From: Streptomyces griseocarneus
Lineage (GTDB): Bacteria; Actinomycetota; Actinomycetes; Streptomycetales; Streptomycetaceae
NCBI GenBank assembly: GCA_003674045.1
Contig: PENC01000009.1
Coordinates: 62,001 to 126,000 of the forward strand
Length of the DNA: 64,000 nucleotides
Reading direction: 5' to 3'
Of this stretch, positions 33,316 to 40,063 are shown in pieces; position 1 is the first letter of the stretch; each line of letters starts with the position of its first letter. The notes under the pieces are model-generated. The model saw only the letters and a list, made by a program, of their open reading frames with translations. It had not been told where the DNA came from and did not search any database. The position numbers and the translations under genes were made by a program.

Positions 33316-34232
33316 AGCTGTTCCTGCCGCTGGTCCTTGAGGTGGAGGAAGACGTCTTCGAGGGCGTTGCCCGCGACGGCGACCTCCCTCAATCCGATGC
33401 CCTGGCCGACGAGATCCGCAATGAGGGTTTCGGCCTCGCCGTCGTCCGCGACATCGACCAGCACCGCGCCGTCCCGCCCGGGAAGCGGCCTGCGGCCGAG
33501 CCGCCGCAGCGCCTCGGCGGGGTCGAGCCGGGCCCGTATGCGCAGGCGCACGCCGCTGCCGACCATGCGGGCGCGCAGCTCGGCAGGGGTGCCGCGGTCG
33601 ACTATCCGGCCGTCCTTGAGGACGGTGACGTCGTCGGCGAGGGCCTGTGCCTCGTTCATGTCGTGCGTGGAGGCGAGGATGGTGCGCCCGTCCTCGGCGA
33701 CGGCACGCAGCCGGGTGCGCAGTTCCGCGGTCGCGGCCGGATCCATGCCGGTCGTCGGCTCGTCCAGCAGGAGCACCGCGGGATCGGCGAGCAGCACCTT
33801 GGCGAGGACGACGCGCTGGATCTGGCCGCGGCTGAGCGTTCCCGCCGCCCGGTCGGCCAGCTCCTCCAGGTGGAACAGCTCCGTGACGTCGGCCAGTCGC
33901 TTTCGTCGCAGGCCCGCGGGCAGGTCCAGTACGCGCGCCCAGTAGTCGAGGTTCCCCCGTACGGTCAGCTGGGGCGAGAGCGCGGCGCGGTGCGCGGCGA
34001 CGCCGATCAGCCGCTTGGCGGCGGGATCGCGATGCGGGTCGCGCCCGGCGATCAGCACCCGCCCGGCCGTGGGCGCGACCACCCCGGCGAGGACCCTGAA
34101 CAGGGTCGTCTTCCCGGCCCCGTTCGGCCCCAGCAGGACGTGCACACCGGGGCCGAGCCCCAGGCTCACGTCATGGAGGACGGGCCGCTTGCGGTATCCG
34201 GCGCGGACACCTTCGACTGACAGCGCCATCAT
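33312..34232 (-). CDS. ABC transporter ATPase of the proteusin-like cluster
   Basis: A 306-residue ATP-binding subunit with Walker A GPNGAGKTT, signature LSRGQIQRV, Walker B LLLDEPTTGMD and H-loop STHD. The C-terminal 80 residues form the extra domain usual for DrrA/ABC-2-type exporters. Its ATG overlaps the stop of the methyltransferase gene. Expected role: powering export of the RiPP product or immunity to it. Confidence 0.9.
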   Translation of the reverse strand: MMALSVEGVRAGYRKRPVLHDVSLGLGPGVHVLLGPNGAGKTTLFRVLAGVVAPTAGRVLIAGRDPHRDPAAKRLIGVAAHRAALSPQLTVRGNLDYWARVLDLPAGLRRKRLADVTELFHLEELADRAAGTLSRGQIQRVVLAKVLLADPAVLLLDEPTTGMDPAATAELRTRLRAVAEDGRTILASTHDMNEAQALADDVTVLKDGRIVDRGTPAELRARMVGSGVRLRIRARLDPAEALRRLGRRPLPGRDGAVLVDVADDGEAETLIADLVGQGIGLREVAVAGNALEDVFLHLKDQRQEQL

Positions 34233-35866
34233 CGCTCCCGGCGGGTGGTGAAGTGATCGATCGTCAGCATCGTATGCCCGACCTGCGACACTCCGAGATC
34301 ACGGTGCGCCCGGCTGTGAAAACCGGCCATCTTCGCTGCCCAGGCGAAGACTTGGGGTTCCACGGGGTACTGATGCGAATAGCCGTGCGTGGCGTCGAGA
34401 TCCGTGGCCATGGTCCGGCCGACGAGCTCCGCCGACCGGGCCGCGTCGACGGCGTGGGCCTCGATGACGACGAGTCCGTGCCGGTCCGCGACGCTCCGCC
34501 AGTCGGCGAAGTGCGCGGTCAGGTCGTGCGCCATGGCGTCCGGGGTGATGGCCTGCCCGTCGGGGGTGGCGAAGAACCGGAGCATGCGTGGCGGGATCTC
34601 GCCGTCCGGCACCGGACGGGCGGCCCGCGCGAGGTAGTCGCGGTCGTGGATGACGGACTTGCTGACGTGGAGCGCGTCGCCGGCGTCCAGCCCGTGGGCC
34701 GCCAGCGAGCGCGCCATGGCGTCGGGGTCGGTGATGTCGCCGTCGACGACCAGATGGGGGATGCCCGCCGCCGCCAGCCGTTCCGCGGTGATGCGCCGGG
34801 CCACCGCGCTCGGTTCGACGCCGACCATGAGCAGCGGGTGCTCGGCCAACCGTCTGCCGCGTTCCGTACGCTCGCGGACGGCGGTGTACAAGGCGTGCAG
34901 GAGCGTGCCGTCGCCGCAGCCGGAGTCGACGACCAGAGCGGGCTGGCTACCGGGGTCCGCGGTGTCGAAGAGGGGCAGGCAGATCTCCAGGAAGGGCTCC
35001 TCGCAGGTCGCGGAGAAGACGTCGCCGCTGAAGACGATGTCCAGTTCACGGTCGAGGTGGGCGTCCTCGTCGGGTGCGGTGCGCGCCGACGCCGGGTCAC
35101 CGAAGAGGAGTTCGTCCACGCTGCCGAGCAGCGGCAGATAGCTCACCGGGTGCCAGTACTGCCGAGCGCAGGCCGCGGCGACGACACCGTGCGGGGTGAG
35201 ACGGGCACCCTCCTCGTCGACGACGGCCCAGCCCTGATGCGCGAGGATGTCGCAGGCGGTCCGCAACGCGCCGGGGTTCGCCGGACCGCCACCGGTGAAG
35301 GTGACGCCTTCGGGCCGCTCCAGCATGCCGTGCTTGGCCAGGTGCGCCATGACGGGCCCCGCCAGATGACCGTCCAGATGGGCGAGGACCGTCAGGCGCG
35401 CCGAGACCGGGCGGGCCCGGGCGGGCACCTGCCACTCCTCGCGCATGAGGTCGAGTGCCGTGGCGAACTCCTTCTCGCCGTCCGGGTCGTACTCCCCGAA
35501 CAGGACGTGGCCGAGCCGCCGGGCGAGCGGCAGGAACGCCGTCGCTGTCGCGTAATGAAGGGCGAGCCCGGAGAGGACGGCCTTGCCCTGCGGTGTCGCG
35601 GTGCAGGTGAGGGTCTCGACGGCCGGGCCCGGGGCCCGGGCCGTGAGCCAGCCCTGGTTCGCGAGGAGTCCGAGGGCGACGTGGAGGTAGCCGGGGTTGG
35701 CCGAAAAGTCGCGGGCGAGGTCGGCCACGTCCACTGGGCGGCCCTCGGCAAGAAGCGCGAGCACACCGCGCTCGTGCAGCGCGTGAACGGTGGTGCCGAC
35801 CGACAGTCCGTCGACATGGCGGCACACGTGCTCCCACACCTGATTCCGCAGTACTGCTCCGGTCAT
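34229..35866 (-). CDS. AprA-like SAM-dependent methyltransferase
   Basis: A 545-residue protein. The N-terminal part (about 1-300) contains winged-helix-like repeats (VCRHVDGLSVGTTVHALHERGVL, DILAHQGWAVVDEEGARLT). The C-terminal class I methyltransferase has the glycine-rich motif VVDSGCGDGTLLHAL and the acidic residue of the SAM site further on (VVDGDITDPDAM). It resembles my memory of the AprA-related methyltransferases found in polyketide loading modules and in free-standing Streptomyces proteins. Its ATG overlaps the stop of the MetX-like gene (ATGA). A role in tailoring the peptide is inferred from the operon. Confidence 0.75.
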   Translation of the reverse strand: MTGAVLRNQVWEHVCRHVDGLSVGTTVHALHERGVLALLAEGRPVDVADLARDFSANPGYLHVALGLLANQGWLTARAPGPAVETLTCTATPQGKAVLSGLALHYATATAFLPLARRLGHVLFGEYDPDGEKEFATALDLMREEWQVPARARPVSARLTVLAHLDGHLAGPVMAHLAKHGMLERPEGVTFTGGGPANPGALRTACDILAHQGWAVVDEEGARLTPHGVVAAACARQYWHPVSYLPLLGSVDELLFGDPASARTAPDEDAHLDRELDIVFSGDVFSATCEEPFLEICLPLFDTADPGSQPALVVDSGCGDGTLLHALYTAVRERTERGRRLAEHPLLMVGVEPSAVARRITAERLAAAGIPHLVVDGDITDPDAMARSLAAHGLDAGDALHVSKSVIHDRDYLARAARPVPDGEIPPRMLRFFATPDGQAITPDAMAHDLTAHFADWRSVADRHGLVVIEAHAVDAARSAELVGRTMATDLDATHGYSHQYPVEPQVFAWAAKMAGFHSRAHRDLGVSQVGHTMLTIDHFTTRRER

Positions 35867-37017
35867 GAGGTCTCGTCTCCAGGGATCGGCGCTCCGGCGT
35901 CCAGGAACGGCTGGACCTCGCGGGCGAGCGTGGGCACCTCGTAGATGAACCCGCCGTGCCCGAGCGCGCTGTCCAGGACGGCATGCCGGGAGTACGTCCC
36001 CTGTCGCAGCAGGACCTGGTGCATGGCATCCGTCTCCTCGGGCGGGTAACGCCAGTCGGAGGCGTAGCTGACGAACAGCGTGCGGGCCGTCACCGGTTCG
36101 AGGGCGGCTTCCAGGCTGCCGTACCGGCCGGGGAGGTCGAAGTACTCCTCGGCGCGCATCAGGTAGAGCAGCGCGTTGGGGTCGATGGCGGGCTGTTGCT
36201 GGTGGGCGATGCGGTCGAGGAACGCCTCGACCTCGAACTCCGGCCGCAGCGTGTGCCGGAGGCCGAGACCGCCGATGGTCCGACGGGCGAACCGCTGCCG
36301 CATCGCGTCGCGGCTCATCCACAGCGGTACGGCCGCGACGAGCGCGCTGCCCAGCCCCTGGACCGGACCGGGGCCGCCGTAGTAGTCGCCGTCGGCGTAG
36401 TGCGGGTCGCTGCGGATGAGGTGGCGCATCACGGAGAAGATCGCGACGGTGTGCGGTGAGGTGTCGGGAGCCGTGCCGATGACGACGGCGTTACGGACCG
36501 CGTCCGGGTGGGAGATGGCCCACTGGATGGCTTGTTGTCCCCCGAAGCAGCCGCCGACGACGGCGTGCAGCCGGGTGATCCCGAGGCTCTCGACGAGCCG
36601 GTACTGGGCGTCGACCATGTCCTCGATCGTGACGACCGGGAATGTGGTGCCGTAGGGCCGACCGGTGGCCGGATCCGTACTGGCCGGTCCGGTGCTCCCA
36701 CCGCCCGCGAGGACGTCGGCGCAGATGACGAAGTAGCGATCCGTGTCGAGCATGCGGCCCGGCCCGATCGCCGCGTCCCACCAGCCGGGCTGTGCGTCCA
36801 ACGGCGTGTGACGCCCCGCGGCGTGGGAGCCCTTGGTGAGCGAGTGGCAGACCAGGACGGCGTTGCCGCCGTCGGGCGCGAGCCGCCCGTACGTCTCGTA
36901 CGCGATGTCGTACGCACGAAGCTCCAGGCCACTGGCGAGCGGAAGCGGGCCGGGGAAATGCCGGGTACGGCGCCGTACCGCCGGCACGGCGCCGGGTGCC
37001 GAGGCGGTACGGGTCAT
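35863..37017 (-). CDS. MetX-like acyltransferase with a Cys nucleophile
   Basis: A 384-residue alpha/beta-hydrolase of the homoserine O-acetyltransferase family. The nucleophile elbow reads GGCFGG with C157 where MetX has Ser (GxSMGG); the acid D321 (SYASDWRYPP) and the His H354 (LGHGGF) are conserved. Since it sits in an overlapping operon with a RiPP precursor and epimerase and no methionine genes, a role in acylating or processing the peptide is more likely than methionine synthesis. It overlaps the epimerase gene by 4 bases and the methyltransferase gene by 4. Confidence 0.8.
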   Translation of the reverse strand: MTRTASAPGAVPAVRRRTRHFPGPLPLASGLELRAYDIAYETYGRLAPDGGNAVLVCHSLTKGSHAAGRHTPLDAQPGWWDAAIGPGRMLDTDRYFVICADVLAGGGSTGPASTDPATGRPYGTTFPVVTIEDMVDAQYRLVESLGITRLHAVVGGCFGGQQAIQWAISHPDAVRNAVVIGTAPDTSPHTVAIFSVMRHLIRSDPHYADGDYYGGPGPVQGLGSALVAAVPLWMSRDAMRQRFARRTIGGLGLRHTLRPEFEVEAFLDRIAHQQQPAIDPNALLYLMRAEEYFDLPGRYGSLEAALEPVTARTLFVSYASDWRYPPEETDAMHQVLLRQGTYSRHAVLDSALGHGGFIYEVPTLAREVQPFLDAGAPIPGDETS

Positions 37018-38483
37018 GAGGCGGCGCGTCCGGGCATCCCCAGTGCCACCGGCGTGCGCCCGGACTCCGCAGGCTCGGGCTCCTCGTCCAGCAGCCCCTC
37101 GTCGAAGAGCATGTTCAGCCAGGCCAGGGTCTCCGGGAGAGGGGTCCCGGTCCGCCGCTCACGACGTATCGCGAAGTCCTCGGCGCTCGCCATGCCCTCG
37201 GTGAGGCACTCCGCCACGTCCTCCAGATCCTTCTGCGCCAGCGTCATCCGCTGTCCGAGCGAAGAGGCCACGAGCAGGCCTTCCTCCAGGGTGACCTGCA
37301 CATCGGAGCGCAACCGCACCGGGTCGCCGAGCCGCAGCCGGGTGCGCATGCTCCGGGCGATCATCGCCTCGACGAGCTCACCCAGTTCCGCTCCGGTGTC
37401 GAACGTCCCCTTGTCCAGGACCCAGTAGCCCAGTGGCCAGCGGTCGGACGCGTTGCACGGGGTGATCAGCTGGACACTGCGCTCCACCATGTTGAACAGA
37501 AATCCCGAGACACAGGCGATGGTCGAGCTGGAGGCCTCGGGGACCAGCTCGTCACCGCGCTTGTGGGCGAACTTCCGGGCACGGCCCGCGTTCGACTTCC
37601 GGTACAGCTTCGCCGCTTCCTTGTTCTGCGGGATGCACTCGACCCGCAGCAGTTCCTCGGCGGTGAACGCGTCGTGGAGCTGGTGGAGCAGGCTGGTGCC
37701 GATGATCGAGAAGCGGTCGACCTTCGAGCCGAGGTCACGGGCGAGCTCCAGCAGGCGCCGGGTCCGCTCGACGTCCTTGTGGCCGATGGCCGTGGTGGTC
37801 TGCGGGCAGCGGCCGAGGATGCGGTGGAAGTCGGTGAGGTAGTGCTCGTAGTCGGGGTTGTCGAGCGGGTCGGTCGCCCAGTAGAGGAAGGCATCGCTCA
37901 GCGACTCACCGACGACCGACTTCATCGTCCCGAGCGTCGTGCGCCACAGCTCCGCATTGTCCTCGGTGTACGGCAGGTTGTGGTCGAACTTGGGGGCGGC
38001 GACACCACAGAACCAGCAGCCGACGGTGCAGCCCTTGCTCAGCTCGAAGGCGGCGGGGGCGTGCACGATGGCCTCGGACCGGGAAGCCCCGAGCTCACCG
38101 ACGCAGCGCTTCAGCTGACGGCGGCGCCAGGCCGCCATGCGCTGGTCCGATGTCTCCTGGCCATGGGCCCGCAGCGCTCTCCGGTAGGAGAGTTTTTCAT
38201 TGACGAATTCTTGATAGCGCAGCACCGAGACAGGTACTTCGCGTTCATTTCCCGAGGCTTCTCCGCCATCGCCGAGCAGAGGGTACAACTGCTCAGGCAC
38301 AAGTGGCGCGCCTATCTCCTTGAGGGCCGTTTCGGCATCCTCCGCGAAGCGGTCGCGGAATTTTCTGTCGACCATCCACCTTTCCAGCGCGCGCTTGGTC
38401 CAAGCGACGTCACGGACATAGTCCGCCGGGGCGCCGGAGGCGTCGTCGAGAAGTGCATGGAATTCGCCGTTTCGCAGGGACAC
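37014..38483 (-). CDS. Radical-SAM peptide epimerase (RiPP maturation, PoyD-like)
   Basis: A 489-residue radical-SAM enzyme. The [4Fe-4S] cluster motif is C152-x3-C156-x2-C159 (SKGCTVGCWFCG). The segment TPCNASDRWPLGYWV with C343 matches the region of the peptide epimerases that holds the H-donating Cys. Residues 30-70 resemble a short leader-like or leader-binding helix pair. PoyD/OspD-type enzymes convert L- to D-residues in proteusin cores, so the substrate is probably the peptide encoded just upstream. Membership in the TIGR-type 'RiPP maturation amino acid epimerase' family is from memory. Confidence 0.88.
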   Translation of the reverse strand: MSLRNGEFHALLDDASGAPADYVRDVAWTKRALERWMVDRKFRDRFAEDAETALKEIGAPLVPEQLYPLLGDGGEASGNEREVPVSVLRYQEFVNEKLSYRRALRAHGQETSDQRMAAWRRRQLKRCVGELGASRSEAIVHAPAAFELSKGCTVGCWFCGVAAPKFDHNLPYTEDNAELWRTTLGTMKSVVGESLSDAFLYWATDPLDNPDYEHYLTDFHRILGRCPQTTTAIGHKDVERTRRLLELARDLGSKVDRFSIIGTSLLHQLHDAFTAEELLRVECIPQNKEAAKLYRKSNAGRARKFAHKRGDELVPEASSSTIACVSGFLFNMVERSVQLITPCNASDRWPLGYWVLDKGTFDTGAELGELVEAMIARSMRTRLRLGDPVRLRSDVQVTLEEGLLVASSLGQRMTLAQKDLEDVAECLTEGMASAEDFAIRRERRTGTPLPETLAWLNMLFDEGLLDEEPEPAESGRTPVALGMPGRAAS

Positions 38484-38538
38484 AGCCCCTCGCTCTCGTC
38501 ACATGGCTGCGTGGAAGACACATGGGAATCCAAGGTTC

Positions 38539-38606
38539 CGGGGGCCGAGCCGCGGGCCCGGCCCCCGAGGTGTTCGCCACGGCTCACAGGGAGCCGTGGC
38601 GAACAC
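38539..38606 (-). terminator. Two tandem hairpins between precursor and epimerase genes
   Basis: On the leftward transcript, first a 16-bp perfect stem (38570-38585 with 38591-38606, loop of 5) and then a 9-bp GC stem (38539-38547 with 38559-38567). Neither has a T-run. Located between the precursor stop and the epimerase start, they probably act as a partial terminator or mRNA stabiliser so that precursor exceeds enzymes. Confidence 0.7.
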
Positions 38607-38622
38607 GTTCCACCGGTGGCGA

Positions 38623-39120
38623 TCAGGTCACGACGACCACGGCGGCGGCGGCCGCGGCCACGCTCACGCCGACCTCCACCGACACGACCACGTCGGCGGT
38701 CGTCCACACCCAGCCGTTCTCGATGCCGGCGGCCCTGTTGAGCACCAACTCCGGGGTTTCGTCCAGCTGGACGCCGACAGGCAGCATGGGGAGCACGAGA
38801 TACCACGTGCTGTCGGTGCTCTGCACCAGGCGCAGCTCCCGGCCCGCCTGGAGCGGCAGGGCCTGCTCCACGAGGGAGACGGCCGTGACGCTGTCGGCCG
38901 CGTCCGGCGGCAGGCTGACGTACTTGGCGGCGGGCGTGTCCTGGACGATCTCCAGTTCGACGCCGTCCGGGCAGACGAACCCTTCCTCGGCCAGCACAGC
39001 CTTGGGGTTCGCGACGAGCTCGGCGCGGTAATCCGCGTCCTTCCAGGAGCGGGCGACCGCCATGGCCATGACGGAGGCCGCGCGGTCGCGTAAGAGGGTC
39101 TGGTCCTTTGCGAAGGTCAC
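38623..39120 (-). CDS. Proteusin-type (NHLP-leader) RiPP precursor peptide
   Basis: A 165-residue precursor. Residues 20-72 match the nitrile-hydratase-alpha-like leader (DADYRAELVANPKAVLAEEG, then VELEIVQDTPAAKYVSLPP). A second, weaker copy of the last part is visible at residues 94-111 (RELRLVQSTDSTWYLVLP). The C-terminal 36 residues, the probable core, end in a run of Val and Ala with a strictly alternating V-x-V-x stretch (VVSVEVGVSVAAAAAA). No Cys or Lys is present in the tail. The start is GTG. First gene of the operon. Confidence 0.85.
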   Translation of the reverse strand: MTFAKDQTLLRDRAASVMAMAVARSWKDADYRAELVANPKAVLAEEGFVCPDGVELEIVQDTPAAKYVSLPPDAADSVTAVSLVEQALPLQAGRELRLVQSTDSTWYLVLPMLPVGVQLDETPELVLNRAAGIENGWVWTTADVVVSVEVGVSVAAAAAAVVVVT

Positions 39121-39444
39121 GCTTGATCAACACCCTTTCGTATCGGACGGCCCGTTACCCCGGACAACCCTCATGGATATGCCTGGAGCATGGGACCGAT
39201 TGCATTGATCATGCGTCCGTGGCGCGTACATGATCCAGATAGGAATGGGCCCGTCCGGCACCGGAACCGGACAACCGAAAGAAGGATGCGGATTGACCGA
39301 AAAACCCCTTCAGGGGTCGGTCCGAGCCGCGCACCGGTCCCGCGGCGTCGCACGACACGCACTCGGCGGACATGAGTACGAACACGCGCCCTGTTGAGTA
39401 CCCGTGCGGTGCCCCGCGGGCGCGGGCCGCGGTGGAGTGATGGC
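39121..39444. promoter_or_regulatory. Upstream region of the RiPP operon, with a possible attenuator
   Basis: 324 bases without a gene, with lower GC than the surroundings. On the leftward strand, ACCCC/GGGGT (39304-39308 with 39313-39317, loop TGAA) is followed by a T-run, so it reads as an intrinsic terminator about 185 bases before the precursor start. It may block read-through into the cluster or, if transcription starts further upstream, attenuate it. AAGGG lies 13 bases before the GTG start. No convincing -35/-10 pair was found. Confidence 0.45.
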
Positions 39445-39792
39445 ATGTATCCGCCGCCGAGCTCGCCGCCGCACGCACCGTACCCATCGCCCGTAACTCA
39501 GCGGGACCCGCTGTGGTGGGTGGCGCCTGCGGTCGCCACCGTGCTTCTCCCGGTGCTGGCCTACGTGGACTTCTCACGCTCCGGCTATCCGGCCGTCTGG
39601 GAGCTGGGCCTGGCGGTGCCCTGCTGCTTCGTCGCAGGCGCGTGGGCGGGGGTACGGGCGCGATACAAGCGGGCGCAGCGTGTCGTCCTGGGCCTGACGG
39701 GCTGCTGCCTCGCGTACTTCTACAGCCAGATCCTGTTGGCGGTGCTGATGCCCGTGGCCATTGTGCTGTGGCTCATCCGCGGGGACGGCTGA
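39445..39792 (+). CDS. Small hypothetical membrane protein
   Basis: A 115-residue protein with a Pro-rich N-terminus (MYPPPSSPPHAPYPSP) and three to four transmembrane helices (LWWVAPAVATVLLPVLAYV, LGLAVPCCFVAGAWAGV, QILLAVLMPVAIVLWLI). GGAG lies about 10 bases before the ATG. It faces away from the RiPP operon. Function unknown. Confidence 0.7.
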   Translation: MYPPPSSPPHAPYPSPVTQRDPLWWVAPAVATVLLPVLAYVDFSRSGYPAVWELGLAVPCCFVAGAWAGVRARYKRAQRVVLGLTGCCLAYFYSQILLAVLMPVAIVLWLIRGDG

Positions 39793-39798
39793 GGCCGG

Positions 39799-40011
39799 TC
39801 AGAACAGCTGCCCCTGCCCCTCCATGTCCGGTTCCTCCGGGTCGAAGAGGCGGGGCTGGGTGGAGAGGAGGGGGGCCGAGCGGCGGGAGCCCGGGCAGGA
39901 GATGAGGTCGTAGGAGACGCGGCGGCCCGGGGGGTCGTGGCGGGCGTAACGGCCACCGACCACGGCGATCTCTCGGGAGCAGACGGGGCAGGTACGGCGG
40001 GGAGCGGACAT
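39799..40011 (-). CDS. Small zinc-ribbon-like protein
   Basis: A 70-residue protein with CPVC near the N-terminus, HDPPGR and a later Cys (ISCPGS), which together could hold one zinc ion. It is convergent with the small membrane protein and leaves only six bases between the stops. The C-terminus is acidic (DPEEPDMEGQGQLF). Conserved hypothetical; DNA or RNA binding is possible but not shown. Confidence 0.6.
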   Translation of the reverse strand: MSAPRRTCPVCSREIAVVGGRYARHDPPGRRVSYDLISCPGSRRSAPLLSTQPRLFDPEEPDMEGQGQLF

Positions 40012-40063
40012 CCCACCAGTGTCCCTTACGTCCACGTCGCGCGTTTTCGGATCCCCATATCCC

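Noticed and set aside
35863..37017. Methionine biosynthesis gene (metX) in the literal sense
   Set aside because: Nucleophile is Cys rather than Ser, no metY or other sulfur genes are adjacent, and the gene is locked in a RiPP operon by 4-base overlaps on both sides.
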